Shown: positions 7,210-17,497, counted from the stretch's first letter. The stretch is 63,785 nt of DNA from Haliea sp. (GCA_002692965.1 NZNC01000028.1:1-63785); one strand, 5' to 3'. Notes: generated by a model not told the origin, from the sequence alone. Translations and numbers: made by a program.

Positions 7210-8048
7210 CAGTAACGCAGATCCTCGGGTCTGAACACCAGGCGGAATCGCCGGAAATTTCGCTCAAATTCACGCGGGGGGAGGTTCTTCAACTCCGGGA
7301 AACTCCCCGCCCGCTCCACCGCCGCTATGGCGGACCGGTCAAAGGCACTGTCGCCGCTGGATCTCAGTACGCTCACACTCACCACATCCCCCGTGGGTAT
7401 CAGCTGTATGGACAACACCGCCTCCATATTGTTGCGCGCGCTCGGGGGGCGACTCCAGTAGCGTATCACGGTTTGCTGGATCAACGCCGCGTAGCTGGCG
7501 GCCAGCCGCTCGCCCTCGGCGGCTGCCTGCTGCGCCGCCGCCCGCTGCGCTGCCTCGGCGCGCTGGCGGGCCTGGGCCTGACGCGTCAGCTCCGCCAGCT
7601 CCTGGGGTGTGGGGCCCGGGTCCCGCTGTGGCTTGGGCTCGGGCTTCGGCTCCGGTTTGGGTGCCGGTTTCGGCTCCGGTTTGAGCGCCGGCTTCGGCTC
7701 GGGTTTGGGCTCCGGTTTCGGTTGGGGCTTGGGTTTCGGCGTCGGCTTGGGCTCTGGCTTCGGTTCGGGTTTGGGCGCCGGTTTCGGCGCCGGCTTCGGT
7801 TCCGGCTTCGGTTCCGGCTTCGGCTCGGGCTTGGCTTGCGGACGGGCGAGATCCGCCGGATCCACCAGGGTTGCGGCTATGACCTTGGGAATCGGCTTGT
7901 GGGGCACCACTTCGGGCTCGAAGAAGGACCAGTTGGCGGTAATCGCCACGATCAGCAGACCGTGCAGGGCGAGGGTTGCCAGGGTGGGGCGCAGGACGAT
8001 CCGCGGCCCCGCCGGGCGGTGGGGGGAAAATAGCTCGCGCAGGTTCAC
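7209..8048 (-). CDS. tolA: TolA with a TonB-like Pro-Lys spacer
   Basis: Inner-membrane protein that spans the periplasm and contacts TolB and Pal during envelope constriction. One membrane segment is at about residues 22-43. Residues 72-141 are almost pure PKPEPKP/PKPAPKP repeats. A shorter Ala/Gln/Arg-rich helix (about 150-185) leads to the C-terminal TolA/TonB domain, with [31 protein letters not shown] and FDRSAIAAV. Gene order identifies it as TolA rather than TonB. GTG start overlaps the tolR stop by four bases. The spacer differs from the long alanine helix of E. coli TolA. Confidence 0.93.
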   Translation of the reverse strand: MNLRELFSPHRPAGPRIVLRPTLATLALHGLLIVAITANWSFFEPEVVPHKPIPKVIAATLVDPADLARPQAKPEPKPEPKPEPKPAPKPAPKPEPKPEPKPTPKPKPQPKPEPKPEPKPALKPEPKPAPKPEPKPEPKPQRDPGPTPQELAELTRQAQARQRAEAAQRAAAQQAAAEGERLAASYAALIQQTVIRYWSRPPSARNNMEAVLSIQLIPTGDVVSVSVLRSSGDSAFDRSAIAAVERAGSFPELKNLPPREFERNFRRFRLVFRPEDLRY

Positions 8049-8467
8049 TGGGGCGGCTCGGTCACCAGGCCGACACTGGGCGCTCCCGCCGCCTGCAGCG
8101 CCGCCATCAGCGTCACCACCTCGCCATAGGGGACCGCGCGGTCACCCCAGACCAGGACTGGCTTTTCCGGGCTGCGGCGGACCACGGCACCCACTCGCTG
8201 GGCCACGGTGGCCAATTCCAGGGCCTGTTTTTCATCCTCGCCCAGATTGAGGAACAGCTGGCCCTGGGCGTCGATGGAAACAATCACCGGCTCGCTGTCC
8301 TGGTTTTCCACCGGCTCCGCGTCGGCCTCGGGCAATTCCACCTTGACGCCCTGCATCAGCATCGGTGCCGTCACCATGAAGATGATCAGCAGCACCAGCA
8401 TCACGTCGATATAGGGAACGACGTTGATCTCCGACATCGCCCCGCGTTTCTTGCGCAGTCTCGCCAC
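8045..8467 (-). CDS. tolR: Biopolymer transport protein TolR
   Basis: A 140-residue inner-membrane protein of the ExbD/TolR family. One transmembrane helix (about residues 18-38) carries the proton-conducting Asp in [15 protein letters not shown]; the periplasmic part follows. It works with TolQ to energise TolA by the proton gradient. GTG start, seven bases from the tolQ stop region, and GTGA overlap with tolA. Normal length. Confidence 0.96.
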   Translation of the reverse strand: MARLRKKRGAMSEINVVPYIDVMLVLLIIFMVTAPMLMQGVKVELPEADAEPVENQDSEPVIVSIDAQGQLFLNLGEDEKQALELATVAQRVGAVVRRSPEKPVLVWGDRAVPYGEVVTLMAALQAAGAPSVGLVTEPPQ

Positions 8468-8473
8468 GACCGT

Positions 8474-9184
8474 CTACCCCGCTTTCCGGTCCCGGGCTCG
8501 CAGGGCGTAGGCCTGGCGATAGAGAATGCCGGAGAACTCGTCGATGAAGGTGTCGTAGCGGTTGGCGAAATTGTCGACCTTGCTGGAGAAGCGGTTGTAG
8601 GCCAACACCGCCGGGATAGCCGCGAACAGACCCATGGCTGTCGCGATCAGGGCCTCGGAGATGCCCGGCGCTACAGTGGCCAGTGTGGCCTGGGTGGCAT
8701 TGGCCAGCCCGCGGAAGGAGTGCATGATCCCCCACACGGTGCCGAACAGGCCAATGTAGGGGCTGGTCGACCCCACGGAGGCGAGGAAGGCCAGGTGCCT
8801 TTCCTGACGCTCCTCCTCCCGCAGGAGCGCCACCCGCATGGCGCGACGCGCACCCTCCACCAGGGACTCGGCGTCCAGGTCTGGCTGCTTGGCCAGGCGG
8901 GAGAACTCCTTGAAACCGGCCCGGAACAGGCTCTCCATACCGATGATGGCCTCTCCCTCGGCGCTGCGCTCGTTGCCCTCGCGGTAGAGCTGGGCCAGGT
9001 CGATCCCCGACCAGAAGCTCTCCTCGAAGTCGAACATTTCGTCCGCCGCCTCACGGAAGTAGAGGAAGCGCTGCACGATCATGTACCAGGAAACTACCGA
9101 GGCCAGCACCAGTAGCAGCATGACCAGCTTCACCGTAAAGCTGGCCTGCAGGATCAATTGAAGTATGCTCAGTTCTTCGTTCAA
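8474..9184 (-). CDS. tolQ: Proton channel subunit TolQ
   Basis: A 236-residue ExbB/TolQ-family membrane protein. The first helix is at about residues 17-38; two later helices are in the regions of [14 protein letters not shown] and [21 protein letters not shown], the conserved motor segments. The only start that keeps the first helix is a TTG at 9184 overlapping the ybgC stop (TTGA), so translation probably depends on coupling. Essential partner of TolR. Confidence 0.95.
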   Translation of the reverse strand: MNEELSILQLILQASFTVKLVMLLLVLASVVSWYMIVQRFLYFREAADEMFDFEESFWSGIDLAQLYREGNERSAEGEAIIGMESLFRAGFKEFSRLAKQPDLDAESLVEGARRAMRVALLREEERQERHLAFLASVGSTSPYIGLFGTVWGIMHSFRGLANATQATLATVAPGISEALIATAMGLFAAIPAVLAYNRFSSKVDNFANRYDTFIDEFSGILYRQAYALRARDRKAG

Positions 9185-9615
9185 GCGGGTTCCCCCTGGT
9201 GGTTATCGCCCTGCACCGCGCGCAGGGCAGTCAGCATTTCCTGCGGCAAACGCCGCGGTCGCACCCCGTCGCGGGCCACGCAGGCCAAACCGACTTCGGC
9301 GCTGGCCAGCTCGTCATCACCGCGCCGCACTGCCTGCTGCAACAGCAGAGACGCACCGCCGATGCGAAGGACGCGCGCCGTGGCACTGAGTGCATCGTCG
9401 AGACGGGCCGGGCGCCGGTAGCGAACAGCCACGTCGCGCACCACGAACATGAGATCGTGGCTGAAAATCCAGTCTTTCCCGAAGCCCAGCTGACGCATGA
9501 ACTCCGTGCGTGCCCGCTCCATGAATTTCAGGTAGTTGACGTAGTAGACAATGCCACCGGCGTCGGTGTCCTCCATGTAGACGCGGACGGGCAGCGAAAA
9601 TTCCATCGCCGTCAC
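9181..9615 (-). CDS. ybgC: Acyl-CoA thioesterase YbgC
   Basis: A 144-residue hotdog-fold thioesterase, first gene of most tol clusters and linked with phospholipid metabolism at the membrane. The family motif with catalytic Asp is seen in [17 protein letters not shown], followed by ERARTEF. A GTG at 9615 overlaps the ruvB stop (GTGA); an ATG three codons later is an alternative. Its placement between ruvB and tolQ is conserved in Pseudomonas. Confidence 0.94.
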   Translation of the reverse strand: MTAMEFSLPVRVYMEDTDAGGIVYYVNYLKFMERARTEFMRQLGFGKDWIFSHDLMFVVRDVAVRYRRPARLDDALSATARVLRIGGASLLLQQAVRRGDDELASAEVGLACVARDGVRPRRLPQEMLTALRAVQGDNHQGEPA

Positions 9616-10682
9616 GCCGAATCCTCGGGTGGATCGAAGGGAAGCTCCGGGTCGACAGGCTGTCCGGATGACGCCCCGCCGGTGCTGGCGGGCAAACCGA
9701 AGTGCAGATAGGCCGAGCGAGTGACCATGCGCCCCCGCGGTGTGCGAACCATGAAGCCCTGCTGGATCAGGAAGGGCTCCAGCACATCCTCGATAGTCCC
9801 GCGCTCCTCGGATATGGCCGCCGCAAGGCTGTCCACCCCCACCGGACCGCCGTCGAACTTTTCAATCATCGCCAGCAGCAGGCGGCGATCCTGATGATCG
9901 AAGCCCTGGTGGTCGACACTGAGCATGTCCAGCGCGCGGTCGGCCACCTCGGCGCTGATGTGCCCGTCGGCCTTGACCTCGGCATAGTCCCGCACCCGCC
10001 GCAACAGCCGGTTGGCGATACGCGGCGTGCCCCGGGCGCGACGGGCGATCTCACTGGCACCCCGTTCGTCGATATCGATACCCAGGATGGCCGCCGAACG
10101 GGCAACGATCTTCGCCAGGTCGGCGACCTGGTAGAACTCCAGGCGCTGCACGATGCCGAAGCGATCCCGCAGGGGGGAAGTCAGCAAGCCGGCCCGGGTG
10201 GTCGCACCCACCAGGGTGAAGGGTGGCAGATCCAGCTTGATCGACCGCGCCGCGGGGCCCTCACCGATCATGATGTCCAGCTGGTAGTCCTCCATCGCCG
10301 GGTAGAGCACTTCCTCAACGAAGGGGCTCAGGCGATGGATTTCGTCAATGAACAGTACGTCCCCGGGCTCCAGGTTGGTCATCAGGGCGGCGATGTCGCC
10401 GGCCTTTTCCAGCACCGGCCCGGAAGTGGTTTTCAGCGACACACCCATTTCCTGGGCTACGATGCTCGCCAGGGTAGTCTTGCCCAGGCCCGGTGGCCCG
10501 AAAATCAACGTGTGGTCCAGGGGCTCACCGCGCTGACGGGCGGCCGCGAGGAAGATACTCATCTGTTCGCGCACCGCGGGCTGGCCAATGTACTCGGCCA
10601 GGGACTTGGGGCGAATGGCGCGATCCAGGGCCTCCTCGCGCTCGCTGGCGCGGGGGGCAATCAAGCGGTCGGTCTCGATCAT
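9612..10682 (-). CDS. ruvB: Holliday junction helicase motor RuvB
   Basis: A 356-residue AAA+ ATPase that drives branch migration with RuvA. Walker A is [11 protein letters not shown] (about residues 63-73), Walker B is [10 protein letters not shown], sensor 1 lies in GATTRAGLL, and the arginine finger is in [10 protein letters not shown]-terminal winged helix follows ([16 protein letters not shown]). It shares one base with the ruvA stop and four with ybgC. Length is normal. Confidence 0.98.
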   Translation of the reverse strand: MIETDRLIAPRASEREEALDRAIRPKSLAEYIGQPAVREQMSIFLAAARQRGEPLDHTLIFGPPGLGKTTLASIVAQEMGVSLKTTSGPVLEKAGDIAALMTNLEPGDVLFIDEIHRLSPFVEEVLYPAMEDYQLDIMIGEGPAARSIKLDLPPFTLVGATTRAGLLTSPLRDRFGIVQRLEFYQVADLAKIVARSAAILGIDIDERGASEIARRARGTPRIANRLLRRVRDYAEVKADGHISAEVADRALDMLSVDHQGFDHQDRRLLLAMIEKFDGGPVGVDSLAAAISEERGTIEDVLEPFLIQQGFMVRTPRGRMVTRSAYLHFGLPASTGGASSGQPVDPELPFDPPEDSA

Positions 10683-11302
10683 CAGGCTTTCACCGCGGCT
10701 TTCAGGGCCCGCCGTATCAGTTCCTCACTACTCGCGGCGCCCTCGTCCTGCACCGACGAAACCATGCGCGCCGCCTCCGCCGGCTTGTAGCCGAGCGCGA
10801 CCAGGGCACCCTCGGCGTCCGCCACGGGGTCGTGGACGGGTGCCGCCGCAGCGCCACTGGCCACTGCCGCCGGGTCGCTGCCCGCCCAGTGACCGATATC
10901 GTCCTTGAGGCGGTCGCGCATTTCCACCAGCAGGCGCTCGGCGGTCTTCTTGCCCACCCCGGGAAGCGCCACCAGGGCGGAGAGATCGTCTCGCTGCACA
11001 CAGCGCGCAAACTCGGCGGCGTCCATGCCCGAGAGGATGGTCAGGGCCAGACGCGGGCCGATGCCGCTGACGCGGATCAGCTGGCGAAACAGATGACGGT
11101 CGCGTTCAGCGACAAAGCCAAACAGCTGCTGGGCATCCTCGCGCACCACGAAGTGGGTGATCAGGGTCACCTCGGCGCCGGGCTCCGGCAACTGGAACAG
11201 GGTACTCATGGGGACCTGGATATCGTAGCCCACCCCGGCGACATCCACCAGAATGTCCGGGGCCTGCTTGCTGACCAGTGTGCCGCGAATCCTGCCGATC
11301 AT
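10682..11302 (-). CDS. ruvA: Holliday junction binding protein RuvA
   Basis: A 206-residue protein whose tetramer binds the four-way junction and loads RuvB. An N-terminal OB fold ([15 protein letters not shown]) precedes helix-hairpin-helix motifs ([13 protein letters not shown] and [16 protein letters not shown]). The C-terminal domain III (about 155-206) contacts RuvB. It follows ruvC by 33 bases and belongs to the LexA-boxed unit. Confidence 0.97.
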   Translation of the reverse strand: MIGRIRGTLVSKQAPDILVDVAGVGYDIQVPMSTLFQLPEPGAEVTLITHFVVREDAQQLFGFVAERDRHLFRQLIRVSGIGPRLALTILSGMDAAEFARCVQRDDLSALVALPGVGKKTAERLLVEMRDRLKDDIGHWAGSDPAAVASGAAAAPVHDPVADAEGALVALGYKPAEAARMVSSVQDEGAASSEELIRRALKAAVKA

Positions 11303-11335
11303 GCCGGTATCCTGTGCTGCTGTCGGGTTGTCGGG

Positions 11336-11854
11336 TCAACGCAGGCGCCGGCGACGCACCGCACTGGCCCCGGGAACCTGCATCATACTGTGTTGCGTGT
11401 GGGCATGACACAGGGCAGCCGCCAGGGCGTCCGCCGCGTCCTCCTGGGGCGACGCCGGCAGGCGCAGCAGGGTCTTGACCATGTGCTGGACCTGCAACTT
11501 GTCGGCCGCCCCGGTCCCCACCACCGCCTGCTTGATCTGCCGCGCGGAGTACTCCGCCACCAGCAGCCCGCGAGCGACGCAGGCCACGATGGCCGCCCCC
11601 CGTGCCTGCCCCAGTTTCAGCGCGGAGCCGGCGCTGCGGGCCATGAATACCTGCTCCACCGACAGCTGTTCCGGCCGGAATTCCTCCAGCAGCTGGTTGA
11701 GGCTCTGATAGATAATGCCCAGGCGCTCGGGCAGCTCGCCCTCGGGCAGGCGGATCACGCCGCTGGTGACGTAGCGACTGGCACCACCCTCGTGGCGGAT
11801 GATGCCGAAACCGGTCTTGCGTGAACCGGGGTCGATCCCGAGGATCACCGCCAT
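11336..11854 (-). CDS. ruvC: Holliday junction resolvase RuvC
   Basis: A 172-residue endonuclease that cuts Holliday junctions. Catalytic acids are visible: Asp in ILGIDPGSRKTGFG, Glu in EQLSVEQVFMARS and the C-terminal pair in PQEDAADALAAAL. The ATG is 30 bases downstream of a LexA box. In E. coli only ruvAB is SOS-controlled; here ruvC leads ruvA and ruvB, so all three may be induced together. Confidence 0.97.
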   Translation of the reverse strand: MAVILGIDPGSRKTGFGIIRHEGGASRYVTSGVIRLPEGELPERLGIIYQSLNQLLEEFRPEQLSVEQVFMARSAGSALKLGQARGAAIVACVARGLLVAEYSARQIKQAVVGTGAADKLQVQHMVKTLLRLPASPQEDAADALAAALCHAHTQHSMMQVPGASAVRRRRLR

Positions 11855-11883
11855 ACCCTGCTCGCCTGTGCTGCTGCCCTTAT

Positions 11884-11899
11884 CTGTACAAATTTACAG
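11884..11899 (-). promoter_or_regulatory. LexA box upstream of ruvC
   Basis: CTGTACAAATTTACAG fits the LexA consensus CTG-N10-CAG with an AT-rich centre and near-perfect dyad symmetry, as in the E. coli form CTGTATATATATACAG. It lies 30-45 bases before the ruvC ATG, where it would cover the promoter. This predicts SOS control of ruvCAB and perhaps read-through into the tol genes. Confidence 0.8.
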
Positions 11900-11964
11900 T
11901 ATTCGGGCCCGCGGGAACAGGGGCGCCGGGCAGGCTGGCCCGCCGCGAGGGCGAGTTGTCGTCC

Positions 11965-12708
11965 TCAGAGCTGGGCGTAGACGTCGTCGGGGATATCGGC
12001 GTTGGTATAGACGTTCTGCACGTCGTCGAGATCCTCCAGCATGTCCACCAGGCCCAGCACGGAGGCAGCGCCGTCGGCATCCAGCGGTACGGTCGTGGAG
12101 GGCACCATGGTCACCTCGCCGCCAGCAATCTCCAGCCCGGCTTCCTCCAGCGCCGTTTTCACCGCACTGAAGTCCTCCCAGGCGGTGGTCACGTCAATCG
12201 AGCCATCCTCGAAGCTTTCCACGTCCTCGGCCCCCGCCTCCAGGGCCACTTCCATCACCTGCTCTTCGTCCGCGCCGGGGGCGAAGGAGATCTGGCCCTT
12301 GCGACTGAACAGATAGGCCACGGAACCGTCGGTGCCGAGGTTGCCGCCACGCTTGTTGAAGGCGTGGCGCACTTCCGCCACCGTGCGGTTACGGTTGTCG
12401 GTCATCGCCTCCACCAGCACCGCGACCCCACCCGGTGCGTAACCTTCGTAGGTCAACTCCTCCATGTTTTCGGATTCGTTGGTGCCCGCACCCCGGGCGA
12501 TCGCCCGGTCGATGGTGTCCCGCGTCATGTTGGAGCCGAGGGCCTTGTCCACGGCGGCGCGCAGGCGCGGATTATCCTCCGGAGCCGGCCCTCCACTGCG
12601 AGCAGCGATGGTCAGCTCGCGAATCAGCTTGGTGAACATCTTGCCGCGCTTGGCATCCTGCGCCGCCTTGCGATGTTTGATGTTGGCCCATTTGCTGTGT
12701 CCCGCCAT
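11965..12708 (-). CDS. yebC: YebC/PmpR family protein
   Basis: A 247-residue protein beginning [18 protein letters not shown], the family signature. Members act as DNA-binding regulators (PmpR in Pseudomonas) or, in recent work, as translation factors relieving stalling at proline stretches. Which applies here cannot be read from sequence. GGAG is suitably placed before the ATG. It sits between aspS and ruvC, 110 bases before ruvC, the gap containing the LexA box. Confidence 0.94.
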   Translation of the reverse strand: MAGHSKWANIKHRKAAQDAKRGKMFTKLIRELTIAARSGGPAPEDNPRLRAAVDKALGSNMTRDTIDRAIARGAGTNESENMEELTYEGYAPGGVAVLVEAMTDNRNRTVAEVRHAFNKRGGNLGTDGSVAYLFSRKGQISFAPGADEEQVMEVALEAGAEDVESFEDGSIDVTTAWEDFSAVKTALEEAGLEIAGGEVTMVPSTTVPLDADGAASVLGLVDMLEDLDDVQNVYTNADIPDDVYAQL

Positions 12709-12741
12709 GGCGTACTTCTCCGTGCTGTCCGTTCTGCCCGC

Positions 12742-14532
12742 TCAGGCCTCTGCTGGCTTGCTGTCCCCGCCCTCGCGCTGACGCAGGCGGATGTTGAGTT
12801 CGCGCAACTGTGCGGCGCCGACTTCCCCGGGGGCGTCGGTCAGGACACAGTGGGCGGTCTGGGTCTTGGGGAAGGCGATCACGTCGCGGATCGACTGGGA
12901 ACCGGTCATCAGCATCACCAGGCGGTCGAGGCCAAAGGCCAGGCCGCCGTGGGGCGGCGCGCCGTACTGCAGGGCCTGCAGCAGGAAACCGAACTTCTCC
13001 GCGGCCTCTTCCTCGTCAATGCCCAGGATACGGAATACCGCATCCTGCATCTCGCGCTGGTGAATACGTACGCTGCCGCCACCCAGCTCGGTGCCGTTGA
13101 GCACCATGTCGTAGGCCCGTGACAGGGCTCCCGCCGGGTTGGCCTGCAGCTCCTCGGGCGTGCAGGCGGGTGCGGTAAAGGGGTGGTGCAGCGGCGTCAG
13201 GCCGCCCTTACCATCGTCCTCGAACATGGGGAAATCGACCACCCAGAGGGGTGCCCAGCCGTCGCGCACCAGGCCCTGGTCCTGACCCACCTTGATGCGC
13301 AGGGCCCCCAGGGCCTCGTTAACCACCGCCGTGCGGTCGGCGCCGAAGAAGATGATGTCGCCATTTTCGGCGCCGAGCCGCTGCATCAGCTGCTCGACCA
13401 CCGCCTCCGGCATGAACTTGAGGATGGGGGACTGCAGGCCCTCGACGCCCGCAGCGAGGTCATTGACCTTGATCCAGGCCAGCCCCTTGGCGCCGTAAAT
13501 GCCGACGAAACGGGTGTAATCGTCGATTTCCTTACGGCTGATGCTCGCCCCGCCGGGCACGCGCAGCGCCGCAACGCGACCTTCCGGATCGTCCGCCGGT
13601 CCGCGGAAAACCTTGAACTCCACCTGCTGCATCAGGTCGTCGATACTGACCAGCTCGAGGGGGATGCGCAGGTCGGGCTTGTCCGAACCGTAGCGCTCCA
13701 TGGCCTCGTGCCAGGTCATGTGTGGGAACTCGCCGAGGTCGACGTCCAGCACCTGCTGGAACAGCTGGCGGATCATCCGTTCGCTGATTTCCATGATCGC
13801 CGCTTCGTCGAGGAAGGCTGTCTCGATGTCAATCTGGGTAAATTCGGGCTGACGGTCCGCGCGCAGGTCCTCGTCCCGGAAACACTTGGCCACCTGGTAG
13901 TAGCGATCAAAGCCTGAGACCATGAGCAGCTGCTTGAACAGCTGGGGCGATTGTGGCAGGGCGAAGAAGTGCCCCGGGTGGGTTCGGCTGGGCACCAGGT
14001 AGTCCCTCGCGCCCTCGGGGGTGGCGCGGGTCAGGATCGGCGTCTCGATATCCAGGAAGCCCTCGCCGTCGAGGAAATTGCGCACCGCACTGGTGATCTT
14101 GGCCCGCAGGATGAAGCGTTTCTGCATCTCCGGCCGACGCAGGTCCATGTAGCGGTACTGCAGGCGCACATCCTCGCCCACCGCGGTGTGCTCATCCAGC
14201 TGGAAGGGCGGCGTCGCCGCGCTATTGAGCACCTCCAGCTCCTTGCCCAGGACCTCGATGGCACCGGTGGGCATGCCCGGGTTGACCGTGCCCTCGCTGC
14301 GCGCCCGCACCCGTCCGGTCACTTTGATCACATATTCACTGCGCACCCGGTCGGCCAGCTGGAAGTGCTCGCCGGTGTCCGGATCGAAAACCACCTGCAC
14401 AATGCCTTCCCGGTCGCGGACATCGAGGAAGATCACGCCACCGTGGTCGCGGCGACGATCCACCCAGCCACAGAGGGTGACAGTCTTTTCAATGTCGGCC
14501 GTGCCCAGGGCGCCGCAGTATTGAGTGCGCAT
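12742..14532 (-). CDS. aspS: Aspartyl-tRNA synthetase, probably non-discriminating
   Basis: A 596-residue bacterial-type class II synthetase charging tRNA-Asp. An OB-fold anticodon-binding domain (about 1-105), the catalytic core with motif 2 ([20 protein letters not shown]), the GAD insertion (about 285-415) and motif 3 ([13 protein letters not shown]) are present. His30 in RRRDHGG and Gly81 in RSEGTVN match the residues reported in Pseudomonas to relax tRNA choice, so it probably also makes Asp-tRNA-Asn for GatCAB. Followed by yebC at 33 bases. Confidence 0.97.
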   Translation of the reverse strand: MRTQYCGALGTADIEKTVTLCGWVDRRRDHGGVIFLDVRDREGIVQVVFDPDTGEHFQLADRVRSEYVIKVTGRVRARSEGTVNPGMPTGAIEVLGKELEVLNSAATPPFQLDEHTAVGEDVRLQYRYMDLRRPEMQKRFILRAKITSAVRNFLDGEGFLDIETPILTRATPEGARDYLVPSRTHPGHFFALPQSPQLFKQLLMVSGFDRYYQVAKCFRDEDLRADRQPEFTQIDIETAFLDEAAIMEISERMIRQLFQQVLDVDLGEFPHMTWHEAMERYGSDKPDLRIPLELVSIDDLMQQVEFKVFRGPADDPEGRVAALRVPGGASISRKEIDDYTRFVGIYGAKGLAWIKVNDLAAGVEGLQSPILKFMPEAVVEQLMQRLGAENGDIIFFGADRTAVVNEALGALRIKVGQDQGLVRDGWAPLWVVDFPMFEDDGKGGLTPLHHPFTAPACTPEELQANPAGALSRAYDMVLNGTELGGGSVRIHQREMQDAVFRILGIDEEEAAEKFGFLLQALQYGAPPHGGLAFGLDRLVMLMTGSQSIRDVIAFPKTQTAHCVLTDAPGEVGAAQLRELNIRLRQREGGDSKPAEA

Positions 14533-14594
14533 AATTTGGATCCATCAGTTGTCGGTGTGACCCCGCGCCGATTGCCGCGGGGTTCGGGGGGGTG

Positions 14595-14888
14595 TCAGGC
14601 GCTGGCGGCTTCCGCACCCTTGCTGCCCGCGCTGGATGCAGAGGCAGTGGCGGACTTGCTCTCAGAGCTGCCCGTGGCCGCGTCACCAGCGAGGTTTTTC
14701 TTGGAGCCGCTCTTGAAGTCGGTCTCGTACCAGCCACCACCTTTCAGGCGAAAGGCCGCGGCAGACACCTTCTTTTTCAACGCGGGCTTCCCGCAGGCGG
14801 GGCAATCCACCAGCGGTGCATCACTGATCTTCTGCAGGGCCTCATGAAGATGCTCGCAGGCCTGGCACTGGTACTCGTAAATGGGCAT
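14595..14888 (-). CDS. FmdB-type zinc ribbon protein
   Basis: A 97-residue protein with an N-terminal zinc ribbon: MPIYEYQCQACEHLHE with CxxC, then VDCPACGKP with a second CxxC. The rest (about 60-97) is a Ser/Ala/Lys-rich tail with no fold apparent. The ATG at 14888 has GGAGG ten bases upstream, so I reject an in-frame start eight codons earlier. Often found directly upstream of aspS in gammaproteobacteria. Function is not established; regulatory or RNA-related roles are proposed for the family. Confidence 0.85.
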   Translation of the reverse strand: MPIYEYQCQACEHLHEALQKISDAPLVDCPACGKPALKKKVSAAAFRLKGGGWYETDFKSGSKKNLAGDAATGSSESKSATASASSAGSKGAEAASA

Positions 14889-15039
14889 GGGTCTCTCGCC
14901 TCCCGTGGACAAGAAAAACAGGGCGCGGATTTTACCCCATGGCCGGTATCAGGCCAAGACGAGAGAAACGACCGGCCGCGGGACGGCCGGGCTGCCGCCT
15001 CAGGGTATCCCGAGGACACCCCGGCGGGCTTGGGAGGCA

Positions 15040-15062
15040 CCACCGGCGCAGGGCACCGGTGG
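15040..15062 (-). terminator. GC-rich hairpin after the HU-like gene
   Basis: CCACCGG (15040-15046) pairs with CCGGTGG (15056-15062) around a nine-base loop, ten bases past the stop of the minus-strand gene. There is no T tract, so this is a weak terminator candidate. Confidence 0.3.
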
Positions 15063-15071
15063 CACGCCGCA

Positions 15072-15488
15072 TCAGGAGGCGGCGAAGTCCTTCATTTTCT
15101 TCAGCGGGCGAACCTTGACCGCCACGCTGGCCGGCTTGGCCGCAAAGGTGGTCTCTTCGCCAGTGAAGGGGTTGATGCCCTTGCGCGCCTTGCGAGCGGG
15201 CTTTTTCACCGTGGTGATCTTGAACATGCCCGGCAGGGTGAACTCGCCTACGGCACGCTTCTTGATGCTGCGCTCCACCAGGGATTCCAGCTCGCTCAGC
15301 ACGTCATTGACCTGCTTCTTGGTCAGTTCGGTACTCTCCGCCAGGCTGGCGACGATCTGGGTTTTGGTCATTTTCTCCTTGATCAGCGGAGCCGCCTTCT
15401 TCTTGGCCGGAGCCGCCTTGGTAGCGGCTTTCTTCGCCGGCGCCTTCTTGGCGGGCGTTTTCTTCGCTGCTGCTTTCTTGGTAGCCAT
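15072..15488 (-). CDS. HU-family DNA-binding protein with H1-like tail
   Basis: A 138-residue nucleoid protein. Residues 1-35 are Lys/Ala/Pro repeats of the PAKKA kind, like eukaryotic H1 tails or Pseudomonas AlgP. From about residue 38 an HU/IHF domain begins (MTKTQIVASLAESTELTKKQ) and contains the DNA-binding arm RKARKGINPFTGEE. The ATG at 15488 has AGGAAGG ten bases upstream; an in-frame start 43 codons earlier is rejected because of its non-family sequence. Probably binds and compacts DNA as a dimer, with the tail adding non-specific affinity. Confidence 0.9.
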   Translation of the reverse strand: MATKKAAAKKTPAKKAPAKKAATKAAPAKKKAAPLIKEKMTKTQIVASLAESTELTKKQVNDVLSELESLVERSIKKRAVGEFTLPGMFKITTVKKPARKARKGINPFTGEETTFAAKPASVAVKVRPLKKMKDFAAS

Positions 15489-15593
15489 GGATATCCAACC
15501 TTCCTTTGTGTGCTTGAATTGAGGGAGACGCTTCCAAGCCCGTCTGCAAGCTTCCGCCGACGCGGAACCGCCCTTGCCTGCAGGCTCCTGCCC

Positions 15594-15622
15594 TGTATAA
15601 AACAGGGAAAGCTGCAATACAA
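15594..15622 (-). promoter_or_regulatory. Sigma70 promoter of the HU-like gene
   Basis: On the minus strand TTGTAT (15622-15617) is followed after exactly 17 bases by TATACA (15599-15594). Transcription would start near 15587, leaving a leader of about 100 bases before the ATG at 15488. The -10 element lies within a small inverted repeat, CCCTGT/ACAGGG at 15591-15607. Confidence 0.55.
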
Positions 15623-15767
15623 GCAGTTTCGCGGCCGCAGGGGCAAATTACCCGAGCCAGCGCGACCGCTACGGCACCAGACAGGCGAAACACCGGCTTG
15701 CGCTGTACCGGGCCTGGCTGGGGACGTAAAATGCCCCTCTGTCCAATAAACGGAATGTCAGTCTGCC

Positions 15768-17480
15768 ATGCGCACCAGCCAGTACCTGCTCAGTACCCAG
15801 AAGGAAACCCCCGCCGATGCCGAAGTGATCAGCCACCAGCTGATGTTGCGGGCCGGGTTGATCCGCAAGCTGGCCGCGGGCCTCTACACCTGGCTGCCAC
15901 TGGGCCTGCGCGTGCTGCGCAAGGTAGAGCGCGTGGTGCGGGAGGAGATGGATGCCAGCGGCGCGATCGAGGTCAGCATGCCGGTGGTGCAGCCCGCCGA
16001 GCTGTGGCAGGAGTCCGGACGCTGGGAGCAATACGGGCCGGAACTGCTGCGCATACAGGACCGCCACCAGCGGGACTTCTGCCTGGGCCCGACCCACGAG
16101 GAGGTGATCACCGACCTGGTGCGCAACGAGGTCAGGAGCTACAAGCAGTTGCCCGTGAACCTCTACCAGATCCAGACCAAGGTGCGCGATGAAATCCGTC
16201 CGCGCTTCGGCATCATGCGCGGCCGCGAGTTCCTGATGAAAGATGCCTACTCCTTTCACCTCGACCAGGCCTCCCTGGAGGAGACCTATCAGGTCATGCA
16301 CCAGGCCTATAGCAAGATCTTCACCCGCCTGGGGCTCGAGTTCCGGCCGGTGATCGCCGACAATGGCAGCATCGGCGGCAGCGGTTCCCACGAATTCCAT
16401 GTTCTGGCCGGTTCCGGCGAAGATGCCATCGCCTTCAGTGACAGCAGTGACTACGCCGCCAATGTCGAGATGGCCGAGGCACTGCCACCGGCGGGCGAGC
16501 GCCCCGCCCCCGGCGAAACCCTGGCGGAAATCCCCACGCCGGGCATCCGCACCATCGAGGCGCTTGCTGCGCAACTGGGTGTACCTGCCAGCCGCACGCT
16601 GAAGACCCTGATCGTCGCAGGAGAGGAGCCCGACTCGCTGGTGGCCCTGGTATTGCGCGGCGACCACCAGTTGAACAGCGTGAAAGCAGAAAAACTGCCC
16701 GGTGTGGCCAACCCCCTGCGCATGGCCAGCGAGGAGGAAGTGCGCGCAGCCTGTGGCGCCGGCTTTGGCTCACTCGGGCCGGTGGGGCTGTCGCTGCCGG
16801 TGATCGCCGACCGCAGCGCCGCGCTGCTGGCGGACTTCAGCTGCGGCGCAAACCGCGACGACATGCACCTGACCGGCGTCAACTGGGAGCGCGACTGCCC
16901 CCTGCCCCAGATCGAGGATATCCGCGAGGTGGTCGAGGGGGACCCCAGCCCCGACGGCCAGGGCACGCTGCTGATCCGCCGCGGCATCGAAGTCGGGCAC
17001 ATCTTCCAGCTCGGGCGCAAATACAGCGAGGCCATGCAGGCTTCCGTCCTCGACGAACAGGGCAAGAGCGTGCTGATGACCATGGGCTGCTACGGTATCG
17101 GCGTCAGCCGCATCGTCGCCGCTGCGATCGAGCAAAACCACGATGACAACGGCATCATCTGGCCCGATGCCATGGCGCCCTTCCAGCTGGCGATCGTGCC
17201 CATCAACATGAACAAGTCTCCCGCCGTCGCCGAGTGCGCCGAGTCCCTTTACCGCAAACTCACCGCCGCCGGCGTCGAAGTATTGCTGGACGATCGCAAT
17301 GAGCGCCCGGGGGTGAAATTTGCCGACATGGAGCTGATCGGCATTCCCCATCGGCTGGTGATCGGCGAGCGCACCCTCGCGGACGGCAAGCTGGAGTACA
17401 AGGGGCGTCGCGACGAGTCCGCGGAAATGATCAGCCGCGACGCCGCGGTGGACGAGCTGCTGCGGCGCCTGGGTCGCTGA
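15768..17480 (+). CDS. proS: Prolyl-tRNA synthetase (bacterial type)
   Basis: A 570-residue class II synthetase. Motif 2 is near [19 protein letters not shown], motif 3 is in [15 protein letters not shown], and the C-terminal anticodon domain covers about 470-570. The inserted editing domain (INS, about 225-405) with [10 protein letters not shown] and [15 protein letters not shown] removes mischarged alanine. Length matches E. coli. The next gene starts 18 bases downstream. Confidence 0.97.
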   Translation: MRTSQYLLSTQKETPADAEVISHQLMLRAGLIRKLAAGLYTWLPLGLRVLRKVERVVREEMDASGAIEVSMPVVQPAELWQESGRWEQYGPELLRIQDRHQRDFCLGPTHEEVITDLVRNEVRSYKQLPVNLYQIQTKVRDEIRPRFGIMRGREFLMKDAYSFHLDQASLEETYQVMHQAYSKIFTRLGLEFRPVIADNGSIGGSGSHEFHVLAGSGEDAIAFSDSSDYAANVEMAEALPPAGERPAPGETLAEIPTPGIRTIEALAAQLGVPASRTLKTLIVAGEEPDSLVALVLRGDHQLNSVKAEKLPGVANPLRMASEEEVRAACGAGFGSLGPVGLSLPVIADRSAALLADFSCGANRDDMHLTGVNWERDCPLPQIEDIREVVEGDPSPDGQGTLLIRRGIEVGHIFQLGRKYSEAMQASVLDEQGKSVLMTMGCYGIGVSRIVAAAIEQNHDDNGIIWPDAMAPFQLAIVPINMNKSPAVAECAESLYRKLTAAGVEVLLDDRNERPGVKFADMELIGIPHRLVIGERTLADGKLEYKGRRDESAEMISRDAAVDELLRRLGR

Positions 17481-17497
17481 CGCCGGAGATCGGTAGC

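Noticed and set aside
15591-15607. CTGT...ACAG near the HU promoter as a LexA box
   Set aside because: The half-sites are only five bases apart instead of eight; it fits a small hairpin over the -10 instead.
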